Below, one piece after another: positions 41,439 through 51,157 of a DNA stretch of 64,000 nucleotides. A model generated the notes under the pieces. It was not told the origin of the DNA. It did no database searches and saw only the letters and a list, made by a program, of their open reading frames with translations. This DNA is from Desulfuromonas sp. AOP6. GTDB taxonomy: Bacteria; Desulfobacterota; Desulfuromonadia; Desulfuromonadales; SZUA-540. A program made the translations under genes and the position numbers. Where the stretch lies: NCBI RefSeq assembly GCF_009731355.2, contig NZ_AP022810.1, positions 868,001 through 932,000 on the forward strand, in the 5' to 3' direction. The first letter of the stretch is position 1. Each line of letters opens with the position of its first letter.

Positions 41439-43295
41439 ATGCAGGAAGTGCCCTATCGGTCGATTCCGGGGATGATTCGGGAAAACGCTGTCACCTTTGC
41501 CGGCCGCACGGCCATCAGCTACAAGAAGGGGGGACAGTATATCTCTCTGACGTACGAGCATTTCTACGAACGGGTGCTCATGGCGGCGAGGGGTTTGCGC
41601 AAGGCGGGGGTTCTCCCAGGCGACCGGGTGGCGATCTTTTCGGAAAACCGGGCCGGCTGGGCCATCTCGGATATCGGCTCGCAGGCAGCTCGCGCTATCA
41701 CCGTGCCTATTTACGCCACCAACACACCGGAGCAGGCCGCCTATGTCATCAACCACGCCGAAGCGAAGATTGTCTTCGTCTCCAACCGGGTGCAGTACGA
41801 GAAGCTGCTCAAGGTGCGGGAGCAGATTCCCGGGGTGCGCCTGGTGGTCTCTTATGAGCGCTTTTTGGGGGATCTGACCTTTCCCGTCTATACGCTCTAT
41901 CAGCTCTCCGAGATTTCCCATCCGCTGACGGCGGCCGAAAAAAAATCCATCGAAGACGATATCGAGGCCATCGGGCCTGACGATGTCCTCTCCATCATCT
42001 ATACTTCTGGCACGACCGGGCCGCCCAAGGGGGTGGTGCTCAGCCATGCCAACATGCTTTTCGATGCCTATTACGGGGCAAAAAGGCTGGGCGACGTGCA
42101 GAGGGATGATGTGTTTCTGAGCTTTCTGCCGCTGAGCCATGTGCTGGAACGGACGGCAGGTTACCATGCGCCGCTGATGCTCGGCTCCCATGTCGCTTTC
42201 GCCGAGAGCGTGGAGAAGGTGGTGGAGAACATGCTGGAGGTGCGGCCGACCACCATGGTGTGCGTTCCGCGGCTTTTTGAAAAGATCTATGCGCGTATCC
42301 ACGAGAATGTCCATCAGATGAATCCCCTGCGTCGTCGTCTCTTTTTTCAGGCCGTAGAAACGGGGCGGCGCTATGTGGAGCAGCGCTACGTGAAGAGACT
42401 GCCGCCGGGGGCGCTGGCGCTGCAATACCGTCTGGCTGACCGCCTGGTTTTTCGCAAGATCCGCCAGAAGTTCGGCGGGAGGTTGCGCTTCTGCATCAGT
42501 GGCGGTGCTCCCCTGGACAAGACCATCAACGAGTTCATGTGGATCATCGGCATTCCCGTGTTCGAGGGTTACGGTCTGACCGAGACCAGCCCGGCCCTGA
42601 CCCTGAGTACGAAGGAAGCGCTCCGTTTCGGCTCGGTGGGCAAGGCCCTGGAGAAGACCGAGCTGGCCCTGGCCGAGGATGGCGAGCTGCTGGTGCGCGG
42701 GCCGCAGGTGATGCGGGGCTATTACCGCAATGACGAGGAAACGGCGGCGGTTTTTCAGGACGGCTGGCTGAAGACGGGGGACATCGCCCGTATCGATGGC
42801 GAAGGTTTCGTCACGATTGTTGATCGCAAGAAGGAGATCATCATTACCTCCGGGGGCAAGAACATCGCACCGCAGCCCATCGAGAGCGAGCTGAAGCTGG
42901 ACAAGTACATCTCGCAGGCGATGGTGTACGGTGACGGCCGTCCCTACCTGGTGGCTCTGCTGACGCCTTATATCGAGCGCCTGCTCGAATTGGCCCAGCA
43001 GGAAAATATTCACTACTTCGATTTCGAGGACCTGGTCTCCAACGAAAAGGTGCTCGCCCTTTTTGAAGAGCGCATTGCGGCTGTGAACGACCGGCTGCCG
43101 AGTTATGAGACGATCAAGAAGTTCGTCCTCATTCCCCGGGACTTTTCCGTGGACGGCGGCGAACTGACTCCGACCCTCAAGCTCAAACGCAAGGTTATCT
43201 ATCAGAAATACCAGGATAAAATAAACCGCCTGTATCTGGAACCCGGCAATGGTTTCCCTGACAGGGAGCTGCCAAGCAATGGAGGAAAAGGATGA
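41439..43295 (+). CDS. Long-chain acyl-CoA synthetase (AMP-forming)
   Basis: A 618-residue ANL-superfamily enzyme. Adenylation motif IIYTSGTTGPPKGVVLSHAN, then FLSFLPLSHVLERTAGYHA, GYGLTETSPALTLS, GWLKTGDIARIDGEG and the C-terminal KKEIIITSGGKNIAP. It activates fatty acids to acyl-CoA with ATP and CoA, feeding the beta-oxidation enzymes encoded next. It overlaps the following gene by four bases (ATGA type). A G-rich ribosome site (AAAGGGGGG) precedes the ATG. Confidence 0.92.
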   Translation: MQEVPYRSIPGMIRENAVTFAGRTAISYKKGGQYISLTYEHFYERVLMAARGLRKAGVLPGDRVAIFSENRAGWAISDIGSQAARAITVPIYATNTPEQAAYVINHAEAKIVFVSNRVQYEKLLKVREQIPGVRLVVSYERFLGDLTFPVYTLYQLSEISHPLTAAEKKSIEDDIEAIGPDDVLSIIYTSGTTGPPKGVVLSHANMLFDAYYGAKRLGDVQRDDVFLSFLPLSHVLERTAGYHAPLMLGSHVAFAESVEKVVENMLEVRPTTMVCVPRLFEKIYARIHENVHQMNPLRRRLFFQAVETGRRYVEQRYVKRLPPGALALQYRLADRLVFRKIRQKFGGRLRFCISGGAPLDKTINEFMWIIGIPVFEGYGLTETSPALTLSTKEALRFGSVGKALEKTELALAEDGELLVRGPQVMRGYYRNDEETAAVFQDGWLKTGDIARIDGEGFVTIVDRKKEIIITSGGKNIAPQPIESELKLDKYISQAMVYGDGRPYLVALLTPYIERLLELAQQENIHYFDFEDLVSNEKVLALFEERIAAVNDRLPSYETIKKFVLIPRDFSVDGGELTPTLKLKRKVIYQKYQDKINRLYLEPGNGFPDRELPSNGGKG

Positions 43296-45679
43296 TAAGG
43301 ATCAAACGGGTAGCCGTACTTGGCGCCGGCGTGATGGGCAGCACCATCGCCGCGCACCTGGCCAACGCGGGGCTGGATGTCCTGCTTCTCGACATGGTCC
43401 CTCGCGAGCTGAAGGAAGAGGAGAAGGCGCGAGGGTTGACTCTGGACAGTCCGCCGGTGCGCAACCGGCTTGCCGCCGAAGGGGTGGAGACAGCGGCGCG
43501 CATGAAGCCGGCGGCCTTCTATCTGAAAGAGTACGCTCGCCGCGTGGAGGTGGGCAACTTCGCCGATGACATGCCCCGCCTGCAAGAGTGCGACTGGGTC
43601 GTCGAGGTGGTGGTGGAGAACCTGGACATCAAAAAGACGCTCTTTCGCGACCAGGTGGTGCCCAACCTCAAGGAAGGGGCCATCCTTTCCACCAACACCA
43701 GCGGTCTTTCCGTCAACGACATGGCGCAGGCGTTGCCCGAGGCAGTGCGTAAAAATTTTCTGGTGACCCATTTCTTTAATCCCCCGCGCTACATGCGCCT
43801 GCTTGAGGTGGTGGGCTGTCACGACACCGATCCGCAGGTACTTGAGGCGATGTCCCAATTCATCCGCCAGCGTCTGGGCAAGGGGGTTGTCCACGCCAAG
43901 GATACGCCCAACTTTATCGCCAACCGCATCGGCGTCTATGCCATCTTCAAGTCGGTGCAGCACATGCTTGAGATGGGGATGACGGTGGAGGAGGTGGACG
44001 CCGTGGCCGGACCCGCCACCGCCAGGCCCAAGAGCGCCGCTTTTCGCACCGCCGACCTGGTGGGTCTCGACACCCTGGTGCATGTCGGCAACAATTCTTA
44101 CGAACTGCTGCCGGACGACGAGGAACGCGAGGTTTTCCGGGTGCCCGAGTTCATGCAGGCCATGGTCGGCAAGGGGCTGCTCGGCAACAAGAGTAAAAAG
44201 GGCTTCTACCGCAAGGAGAAAGGGGAAGGGGGCTCGCAGATCTTCTACTACGACTACCGCAGCGGCGACTACCAGCCGTCGGCGCGCCCCCGTTTCGCCT
44301 CCATCGACGCGGCCCGCCAGATCGACGACCCGGCCAAACGTCTGCAGATGGTGGTCAGCGGTGCCGACCAGGGGGCTGAGTTCGCCTGGCGCAGCCTGCG
44401 CGATACCCTGCTTTATACTCTGCGTCGCTTGCCCGAGATTGCCGATGATATCGTCCATGTCGATAACGCCATGCGCTGGGGCTTCAACTGGGAGATCGGT
44501 CCCTTCGAGATGTTCGACGCCATCGGTGTGGCGGCCTTCGTCAAACGGGCACAGCAGGACGGCGTCGAGATCCCCGAGGTGCTGACCCGCCTCAAGTCCT
44601 TCTACCGTTTCGAAGGCGGCGTGAAGCAGGCCTACGACCTGGCCGCCGGTGAGTACCGGCCGGTGGCCCTGGATCCCGGCCAGATCCGGTTGGATATTCT
44701 CAAACGCGGCGGGGCCGTGGTGGAAAAGAACGCCAACTGCTCCGTTATCGACCTGGGGGACGGCGTCTTTGGTCTGGAGTTCCATTCGAAGATGAACGCC
44801 ATCACCGGCGACATCCTCAGCATGACCCACAAAGCCCTGGCCCGGGCCGAGGCTGACGGCGTCGGCCTGGTCATCGGCAACCAGGGCGCCAATTTCTCGG
44901 TGGGGGCCAACCTGATGATGCTGGCCGTGGCCCTGGCCGAAGGGGCCTACGAGGATGTGGACCTGGCGGTGCGGGCCTTCCAGAAGGCGACCATGGCTAT
45001 CAAGTATTCCCCCATCCCGGTGGTGTCGGCGCCTTTCGGTCTGGCTCTCGGCGGCGCGTGTGAATTCTGCATTCACGCCGACGCCATCAATGCTCACGCC
45101 GAGACCTACATGGGGATGGTGGAAATCGGTGTCGGGCTGCTGCCCGCCGGCGGCGGCACCAAGGAGATGGCTTTGCGGGCTGCTCGAATGGCGGCGACCT
45201 ATGGTACAGACGTCTCTCCTTTCGTCTTCAAGTTCTTCCAGAATATCGGCATGGCCAAGGTCTCCATGAGTGCCGCCGAGCTTTACGAACTGGGGTACAT
45301 GGACGAAGGTGACACTATCAGCATGAACGCCGACCGTCTCATTGCCGATGCCAAGCAGAAGGTGCTGGCTCTGGCGCGCAATTACCGGCCGGGCCGTCCC
45401 GAAGAAGGGGTCAAGGCGGCGGGGCGCAGCGTGGGTGCCAGTATCCGCAGCCAGTTGTGGAATCTGCAGCAGGGCGGCTTTGTCACCCCGTACGAGGCGG
45501 AGATGGGCGGCGTTATCGCCGGCATCATCACCGGTGGCGACGTCCCAGCCGGTACGCCGATCAGCGAGCAATACCTGCTCGACCTGGAGCGCGAAGGGTT
45601 TTTGAAACTCTGTGGCAACAAAAAGACAGCGGAGCGCATTCAACACATGCTCAAAAAGGGCAAACCGCTGCGCAACTGA
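43292..45679 (+). CDS. Bifunctional 3-hydroxyacyl-CoA dehydrogenase/enoyl-CoA hydratase
   Basis: A 795-residue fusion. The N-terminal half is a 3-hydroxyacyl-CoA dehydrogenase: NAD site VAVLGAGVMGSTIAAHLANA, NTSGLSVNDMA, THFFNPPRYMRLLEVV and NFIANRIGVYA. The C-terminal half is an enoyl-CoA hydratase/isomerase: GLVIGNQGANFSVGANL and FGLALGGACEFCIHADAI with the expected ETYMGMVEIGVGLLPAGGG. This dehydrogenase-first order is the reverse of FadB/FadJ. It catalyses hydration and oxidation in beta-oxidation. It is followed by the thiolase gene. Confidence 0.93.
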   Translation: MIRIKRVAVLGAGVMGSTIAAHLANAGLDVLLLDMVPRELKEEEKARGLTLDSPPVRNRLAAEGVETAARMKPAAFYLKEYARRVEVGNFADDMPRLQECDWVVEVVVENLDIKKTLFRDQVVPNLKEGAILSTNTSGLSVNDMAQALPEAVRKNFLVTHFFNPPRYMRLLEVVGCHDTDPQVLEAMSQFIRQRLGKGVVHAKDTPNFIANRIGVYAIFKSVQHMLEMGMTVEEVDAVAGPATARPKSAAFRTADLVGLDTLVHVGNNSYELLPDDEEREVFRVPEFMQAMVGKGLLGNKSKKGFYRKEKGEGGSQIFYYDYRSGDYQPSARPRFASIDAARQIDDPAKRLQMVVSGADQGAEFAWRSLRDTLLYTLRRLPEIADDIVHVDNAMRWGFNWEIGPFEMFDAIGVAAFVKRAQQDGVEIPEVLTRLKSFYRFEGGVKQAYDLAAGEYRPVALDPGQIRLDILKRGGAVVEKNANCSVIDLGDGVFGLEFHSKMNAITGDILSMTHKALARAEADGVGLVIGNQGANFSVGANLMMLAVALAEGAYEDVDLAVRAFQKATMAIKYSPIPVVSAPFGLALGGACEFCIHADAINAHAETYMGMVEIGVGLLPAGGGTKEMALRAARMAATYGTDVSPFVFKFFQNIGMAKVSMSAAELYELGYMDEGDTISMNADRLIADAKQKVLALARNYRPGRPEEGVKAAGRSVGASIRSQLWNLQQGGFVTPYEAEMGGVIAGIITGGDVPAGTPISEQYLLDLEREGFLKLCGNKKTAERIQHMLKKGKPLRN

Positions 45680-45735
45680 GCCAGTCGTCCCTTTTTGCCA
45701 ACCCGAACCAATCAAGCACGCAATTGGAGGTTTCC

Positions 45736-46911
45736 ATGAGAAACGCCTATATACTGGCTGCCTATAGAACCCCGGGATGCCGGGCCCACAAAGGAAAATT
45801 CAAGGACATGCGTCCGGATGACCTGGCCGCCGCCGCTATTCGCGGCCTGCTGGAGCGCACGGGCATCGAGGCGATGACCGTCGACGACGTGATTCTTGGC
45901 TGCGCCTTCCCCGAAGGGGAGCAGGGCATGAACGTGGCTCGCGTGGCTGCCATGCGGGCAGGAATGCCCTACCAGGTGCCGGCCCAGACCATCAACCGTT
46001 TCTGCTCATCGGGACTGCAGGCCATCGCCCTGGCCGCCGAGCGTATCATGGCGGGTTTTGCTGACTGTATCCTGGCTGGCGGGGTCGAATCGATGACCAC
46101 GGTGCCCATGGGCGGCAACAAGTTCAGCGCCAACCCGTCTCTGGTCAGCCAGTGGCCGGAAGCCTACGTCTCCATGGGGATTACGGCGGAGCTGGTGGCG
46201 GAAAAGTACGGGGTCTCCCGCGAAGATCAGGACGCCTTCGCCCTGGCCAGTCACCAGAAAGCTGCCCAGGCGCTGGCGGAAGGACGCTTCGCCGACGAAA
46301 TTATCCCCGTGGAGATCGAGACGGCGACTCTGTCCGGCAGTAAGGTGGCGAAAAACCGGGAGACAGTGGCTGCCGACGACGGTGTGCGGGCCGATACGAG
46401 CCTTGACGGGCTGGCCCGGCTCAAGCCGGCCTTCAAGGTCGGGGGGACGGTGACGGCGGGCAACGCCTCGCAGATGACCGACGGCGCCGCCAGTGTGCTC
46501 GTGGTGTCGGAGGACTATCTGAAGAAGACGGGGAAAGAGCCCATCGCCCGTTTCCTCTCCTTCGCCGCCCGTGGCGTGCCGCCGGAGCTCATGGGCATCG
46601 GGCCGGTGGAGGCGGTGCCTGTGGCCCTGAAGATGGCCGGTCTCAAACAGGCCGATCTGGGTCTCATCGAGCTTAACGAGGCCTTTGCCGCTCAAGCCCT
46701 CGCCGTGGTTCGTGAGCTGAAGCTGAATCCCGAAATCGTCAACGTCAACGGCGGCGCCATCGCCCTCGGCCATCCGCTCGGCTGTACCGGGGCCAAGCTG
46801 ACCGCCACCCTGCTGGCGGAGATGGGGCGACGTCGCGAAAAATACGGCATGGTTTCCATGTGCATCGGCGGCGGCATGGGGGCGGCCGGTATCTTCGAGC
46901 GGCTCGGTTAG
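45736..46911 (+). CDS. fadA: Acetyl-CoA C-acyltransferase (3-ketoacyl-CoA thiolase)
   Basis: The start is ATG preceded by TTGGAGG (MRNAYILAAYRTPGCRAHKG), 391 residues. Catalytic motifs: NRFCSSGLQAIALAA with the nucleophilic Cys, GGVESMTTVPMGGNK, NEAFAAQALAV, VNGGAIALGHPLGCTGAKL (His), MVSMCIGGGMG (second Cys). It cleaves 3-ketoacyl-CoA to acetyl-CoA plus a shortened acyl-CoA. Third gene of the beta-oxidation operon. Confidence 0.93.
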   Translation: MRNAYILAAYRTPGCRAHKGKFKDMRPDDLAAAAIRGLLERTGIEAMTVDDVILGCAFPEGEQGMNVARVAAMRAGMPYQVPAQTINRFCSSGLQAIALAAERIMAGFADCILAGGVESMTTVPMGGNKFSANPSLVSQWPEAYVSMGITAELVAEKYGVSREDQDAFALASHQKAAQALAEGRFADEIIPVEIETATLSGSKVAKNRETVAADDGVRADTSLDGLARLKPAFKVGGTVTAGNASQMTDGAASVLVVSEDYLKKTGKEPIARFLSFAARGVPPELMGIGPVEAVPVALKMAGLKQADLGLIELNEAFAAQALAVVRELKLNPEIVNVNGGAIALGHPLGCTGAKLTATLLAEMGRRREKYGMVSMCIGGGMGAAGIFERLG

Positions 46912-46943
46912 CCGCCAGCCTGAATCCTGAAATGAGGTGACTT

Positions 46944-48725
46944 ATGACGACACGATTATTCAAGGGCGGAGAGTTTCTGGTAACCGAGGTGACGAAGGAC
47001 GAGGTCTTCACCCCCGAGGACTTTACCGACGAGCAGCGGGCCATCGGTGAGACGACGGAGCAGTTCGTCGCCAACGACATCGCTCCCCATATTGAAGAAA
47101 TAGACCAGCAGAACTTCGACCTGGTGGTGGAGGGGATGCGCAAGGCTGGCGAACTGGGCCTGCTCATGATCGACGCTCCGGAGGAATACGGCGGCCTGGA
47201 ACTGGACAAGGCCACCAGCATGCTGGTCGGCGAGAAGATCTCCTACGCCGGCTCCTTCTCGGTGGCCTACGCCGCCCATTCCGGCATCGGCACCCTGCCG
47301 CTGATCTACTACGGCACCGCCGCCCAGAAGGAGAAATACCTGGAGAAGATCATCAGCGGCGAGTGGATCGCCGCCTACTGCCTTACCGAGCCCGAGTCGG
47401 GCAGTGACGCTCTCGGGGCAAGGGCGACGGCGACCCTGTCGGAGGACGGCAAGCACTATCTTCTCAACGGCACCAAGCAGTTCATCACCAACGGCGGCTT
47501 TGCCCAGCTCTTCACCGTCTTCGCCAAGGTGGACAAAGAACACTTCACCGCCTTTCTGGTGGAGCGGGATTTCGACGGGCTGGTGATCGGAGCCGAAGAG
47601 AAGAAGCTCGGCATCAAGGGATCTTCCACCACCCAGATCATTCTCGACAACTGCAAGGTGCCGGTGGAAAATGTCCTCGGCGAAATCGGCAAGGGGCACA
47701 AGATTGCCTTCAACGTCCTCAATGTCGGCCGTTTCAAGCTGGGAGCCGGGGTGACCGGCGCCGCCAAGATGGCCCTGGCCGAGGGGATCCGCTACGCCAA
47801 CGAGCGCAAGCAGTTCGGCAAGCCCATCGCCTCTTTCGGGGCCATACAGGAGAAACTCGCCAACCTGACCGCCGCCACCTTCGCCTCTGAATCCCTCGTC
47901 TACCGTCTGGCCGGTCTGCTCGACAACCGTCTGGCCACCCTGGAAAAGGGGGTGGACAACTACTACGATCTCTATCAGAAGGGGATTGAGGAATACGCCA
48001 CCGAGTGCGCCATCTCCAAGGTCTACTGCAGCGAGGTGCTGGCCGAGGTCGTCGATGAGGTGGTGCAGATCCACGGCGGCTACGGCTTCGTCAGCGAGTA
48101 TCCGGCCGAACGCTACTACCGGGACGAGCGCATCAACCGCATCTTCGAGGGGACCAACGAGGTTAACCGTCTGCTCATCCCCGGCATGATCCTGCGCAAA
48201 GCCATGAAGGGGGAGCTGCCCCTGCAGAAGGAAGCCATGAAGGCCTTGGAGGGCCTGATGACGCCGAGCTTCGAGGAGATCGACGACAGCCTGCCTTTCG
48301 CCCGCGAGAAGGTGCTGCTCAAGAATCTCAAGGCCGTCTTCCTGCTGCTGGCCGGCGCGGCGGTGCAGAAGTACCTCATGCGCCTGCAGGATGAGCAGGA
48401 GATTCTCACGGCCGCCGCCGATATCGCCATCGAAATTTTCGCCCTGGAGAGCGCTGTGCTGCGGGCCGAAAAGTCTCTGGCCAAAGCCAGCGACAAGCGC
48501 CAGGAACTGCTGACCGCCGTGGTGAAGGTCTGCGCTTTCCGAACGGCGGAGGCGGTGGGGACAGCGGCCCGGCGGGGAGCCTTCTATGTGGAAGAAGGGG
48601 ATAATCTGACCATGATGCTCAGTGGCATCCGCCGCTACACCCGTTATGACGCCACGGGTCTGCTGCCGGCCAAGCGGCGACTAGCCGAAGAGGCCATCAG
48701 CGCTGAAAAATATATTTTCCAGTGA
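46944..48725 (+). CDS. Acyl-CoA dehydrogenase
   Basis: A 593-residue flavoenzyme, longer than short-chain acyl-CoA dehydrogenases because of a C-terminal helical domain, like very-long-chain or ACAD9-type forms. Visible: MLVGEKISYAGSFSVAYAAH, AYCLTEPESGSDALGARATA (FAD/substrate motif), GIKGSSTTQIILDNCKVPVE, YANERKQFGKPIASFGAIQE, IHGGYGFVSEYPAERYYRDE with the RINRIFEGTNEVNRL ending of the catalytic domain. Electrons go to EtfAB, encoded downstream. It overlaps the next gene at GTGA. Confidence 0.93.
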   Translation: MTTRLFKGGEFLVTEVTKDEVFTPEDFTDEQRAIGETTEQFVANDIAPHIEEIDQQNFDLVVEGMRKAGELGLLMIDAPEEYGGLELDKATSMLVGEKISYAGSFSVAYAAHSGIGTLPLIYYGTAAQKEKYLEKIISGEWIAAYCLTEPESGSDALGARATATLSEDGKHYLLNGTKQFITNGGFAQLFTVFAKVDKEHFTAFLVERDFDGLVIGAEEKKLGIKGSSTTQIILDNCKVPVENVLGEIGKGHKIAFNVLNVGRFKLGAGVTGAAKMALAEGIRYANERKQFGKPIASFGAIQEKLANLTAATFASESLVYRLAGLLDNRLATLEKGVDNYYDLYQKGIEEYATECAISKVYCSEVLAEVVDEVVQIHGGYGFVSEYPAERYYRDERINRIFEGTNEVNRLLIPGMILRKAMKGELPLQKEAMKALEGLMTPSFEEIDDSLPFAREKVLLKNLKAVFLLLAGAAVQKYLMRLQDEQEILTAAADIAIEIFALESAVLRAEKSLAKASDKRQELLTAVVKVCAFRTAEAVGTAARRGAFYVEEGDNLTMMLSGIRRYTRYDATGLLPAKRRLAEEAISAEKYIFQ

Positions 48726-49756
48726 GCCACAGGGCGGTCATGATGCCTGCGGATAAACCCGTTTTTGCGCCTGTTCCCGAGCCTCCAGGGGAGGAAAGCC
48801 TGCGCAAGCACACGGTCAACACACCCTACATGGTGGGTGAGGTCCATTTCTATGCGACGGAGCTCCAGGGCGAGCCGGTATTGTTCGATACCGGCCCGCC
48901 CACGGAGGAGGGGAGGCAGGCCCTGTGCCGCAGCGTCGATCTCTCGCGGCTGCGTCATGTGTTCATAACCCATTGTCACGTGGACCACTACGGGCTGGCG
49001 GGTTTTATCGCCGAAAACAGCGATGCCGTCATCTATGTGCCGCGCCTGGATGCGCTCAAGATGCGCCATCATGAGCAGCGCCTGACTTTCATGGAGGATG
49101 AGCTGAGACAGCTGGGCTTCGCGCCGGGCTTTGTCGACGCTTTTCGCCGGGGGCTGGAGCGTAGCGAACTCTTTCCGCGCCTGCCCAAGCGGATGGAGAT
49201 CGTCGAGGAGTCGGACGTGCCGGCCCGGCTCGGCATCGGGGTGCTGGCGGCGCCGGGCCACTGCCAGAGCGACCTGGTCTATCAGGTCAACGGTTGCGCG
49301 GTGACGGGCGATATCCTGCTGCGTCACATCTTTCAGGCGCCGCTGCTCGACTTTGACCTGCAGACCCTGCAGGGGCGCTTTGCCAACTACCGGGCTTACT
49401 GCGACAGCCTCAAAAAACTGCAGGCGCTGCGCGGACTGCGCATTCGGCCCGGGCACCGGGATTATGTGGCAGGCCTGGAGGAGACGATCCTGTTCTATGT
49501 CAACAAGCTCGTCCAGCGGGCCGCCAAGGTGGCGACCTTTCCGGTCGAGCTGCCCGTGGCCCGGGTGCTGGAACGCATGCTTCCCGTCCCTGCGCCGGAT
49601 CCCTTCATCGCCTACCTGAAAGCCTCGGAAGTCGTCTTCATGCGCGATTACCTGGCCGAGCCCTGGCGGCTGCGGGAAGCGCTGGCGGCCTTGGGGCTGC
49701 TGGACCGGCTCAGCCAGGGTCAGGGCAACTCAACCAACAAAGGGGAGGATTTATGA
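48722..49756 (+). CDS. Metallo-beta-lactamase-fold hydrolase
   Basis: A 344-residue protein from a GTG overlapping the upstream stop; an ATG six codons later (48740) is equally possible. MBL motifs: HVFITHCHVDHYGLAGFIAE (HxHxDH), GVLAAPGHCQSDLVYQV, VTGDILLRHI (Asp) and IRPGHRDYV (His). Family members hydrolyse thioesters or other esters, so a role on acyl-CoA or CoA-linked products fits the operon. It overlaps the chalcone isomerase-like gene by four bases (ATGA). Confidence 0.87.
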   Translation: MSHRAVMMPADKPVFAPVPEPPGEESLRKHTVNTPYMVGEVHFYATELQGEPVLFDTGPPTEEGRQALCRSVDLSRLRHVFITHCHVDHYGLAGFIAENSDAVIYVPRLDALKMRHHEQRLTFMEDELRQLGFAPGFVDAFRRGLERSELFPRLPKRMEIVEESDVPARLGIGVLAAPGHCQSDLVYQVNGCAVTGDILLRHIFQAPLLDFDLQTLQGRFANYRAYCDSLKKLQALRGLRIRPGHRDYVAGLEETILFYVNKLVQRAAKVATFPVELPVARVLERMLPVPAPDPFIAYLKASEVVFMRDYLAEPWRLREALAALGLLDRLSQGQGNSTNKGEDL

Positions 49757-50313
49757 TCGTTCGTCTGCTGCTGTCCCTGCTGCTGCTGGCGCCGCTGCCG
49801 GTCTTGGCGGTCGAAGTCGAAGGCGTCCAACTGCCGGACCGGCTGGAGGTGCAGGGTGAAACCCTGCACCACAACGGCCACGGCATCCGCAAGAAACTCT
49901 TCTTCGACATCTATATCGGGTCCCTCTATACCGCCACGCCCGTGCGCAGTCTGTCGGAAACCCTGGCCAGTCCGGGGGCCAAGCTCATCCTCATGGACTT
50001 TCTTTACAAGAAGGTGGAAAAGGAAAAAATAATCGAGGCCTTTCGCGAGGGGCTGGCCAACCAGTCCGCCGCCCTGGCCTCTGGAGAGGAGGCCAAGGCG
50101 TTTCTGGCCTGGTTCGGCCGGGATTTCGTGCGGGGTGACCGGGTGGAACTGGAACTGGGCGGCGACGGGACTGTGACGGCCCGCCACAATGGCGAGCTGT
50201 TGGGGACGCTGCACTCAACCGCTTTTGCCGAAGCGGTGCTGGGGATCTATCTGGGGGACAAGCCGGCAGATGCCCGCCTCAAGGCCGGCATGCTGCAAGG
50301 CAAAGAGCGTTGA
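49753..50313 (+). CDS. Chalcone isomerase-like secreted protein
   Basis: A 186-residue protein with a signal peptide (LLLSLLLLAPLPVLA). The mature part has the bacterial chalcone-isomerase-like fold pattern: GVQLPDRLEVQGETLHHNGH, KKLFFDIYIGSLYTATPVRS, LILMDFLYKKVEKEKIIEAF and VLGIYLGDKPADARLKAGML. These proteins are periplasmic and are thought to bind fatty acids or similar ligands. Location in a beta-oxidation operon supports a lipid role; no catalytic function is shown. Confidence 0.85.
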   Translation: MIVRLLLSLLLLAPLPVLAVEVEGVQLPDRLEVQGETLHHNGHGIRKKLFFDIYIGSLYTATPVRSLSETLASPGAKLILMDFLYKKVEKEKIIEAFREGLANQSAALASGEEAKAFLAWFGRDFVRGDRVELELGGDGTVTARHNGELLGTLHSTAFAEAVLGIYLGDKPADARLKAGMLQGKER

Positions 50314-50332
50314 TGCAAAAGGAGGGGATGGT

Positions 50333-51157
50333 ATGGGAAGCCTGAAAGGTAAAACTTTGTTCATCACCGGCGCCAGTCGGGGCATCGGTGCGGCTATTGC
50401 CCTGCGTGCCGCCCGTGACGGCGCCAACATCGTCATTGCCGCCAAAAGCAGCCGGCCTCATCCCCGCCTGCCCGGCACCATCCATACCGTGGCGGCGGAC
50501 ATCGAGGCCGCTGGCGGTCGCGCCCTGGCGCTGCAAATGGATATTCGCGACGAACAACAGGTGGCTGCCGCGGCGGCCCAGGCGGCGGAAACCTTCGGCG
50601 GTATCGACATCCTCGTCAACAACGCCTCGGCCATCTATTTGGCCGGCACCCTGCAGACGCCGCCCAAGCGTCTCGACCTCATGTTTCAGGTCAATGTGCG
50701 CGGCACCTTTCTGGCCAGCCAGGCCTGCCTGCCCTACCTGCTGCAGGGGAACAACCCCCATATCCTGAATCTGTCGCCGCCCCTCGATCTGAGCCCGCGC
50801 TGGTTCAAGGACCACACCGCCTATACCATCAGCAAGTACGGTATGAGCCTGTGCGTTCTGGGCATGGCGGCCGAGTTTCAGGGCAAGGTGGCGGTCAACG
50901 CCCTCTGGCCGAAGACGGTCATCCACACCGCCGCGCTGGCCATGCTGGGCGGGCTGGTGCCGGCCGAGGCCTGTCGGACACCGGAGATTGTGGCGGATGC
51001 GGCTCACGCCGTGCTCTGCCGGCCGTCGGCAGCCTGCAGCGGCCGTTTTTTTATTGACGAGGAAGTGCTGCGCGAGGAAGGAGTAAGTGATTTCGAGGGC
51101 TACGCCGTCTCACCGGGGCACCCGCTGCGTACAGACCTCTTCCTGCCCCCCGACTAG
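50333..51157 (+). CDS. Short-chain dehydrogenase/reductase, HSDL2-like
   Basis: The start is ATG after GGAGGGG (MGSLKGKTLFITGASRGIGA), 274 residues. NAD(P) motif TGASRGIGAAIALRAARDGA, DILVNNASAIYLAGTL, a catalytic Tyr-x-x-x-Lys in AYTISKYGMSL, and VAVNALWPKTVIHTAALAML. The sequence resembles hydroxysteroid dehydrogenase-like proteins 2 (without the SCP2 domain). It probably reduces or oxidises an acyl- or alcohol-type substrate. The stop codon overlaps the convergent MerR gene stop. Confidence 0.86.
   Translation: MGSLKGKTLFITGASRGIGAAIALRAARDGANIVIAAKSSRPHPRLPGTIHTVAADIEAAGGRALALQMDIRDEQQVAAAAAQAAETFGGIDILVNNASAIYLAGTLQTPPKRLDLMFQVNVRGTFLASQACLPYLLQGNNPHILNLSPPLDLSPRWFKDHTAYTISKYGMSLCVLGMAAEFQGKVAVNALWPKTVIHTAALAMLGGLVPAEACRTPEIVADAAHAVLCRPSAACSGRFFIDEEVLREEGVSDFEGYAVSPGHPLRTDLFLPPD

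Noticed and set aside
41325-43013. 562-codon open frame on the minus strand
   Set aside because: It lies fully antisense to the acyl-CoA synthetase gene, whose family motifs are complete. The minus-strand translation is His/Gln/Arg-rich without motifs and follows from GC-biased third positions.
43202-45715. 837-codon open frame on the minus strand
   Set aside because: Antisense to the fused dehydrogenase/hydratase gene with clear motifs. The antisense product is low complexity in His, Gly and Val and has no ribosome site.
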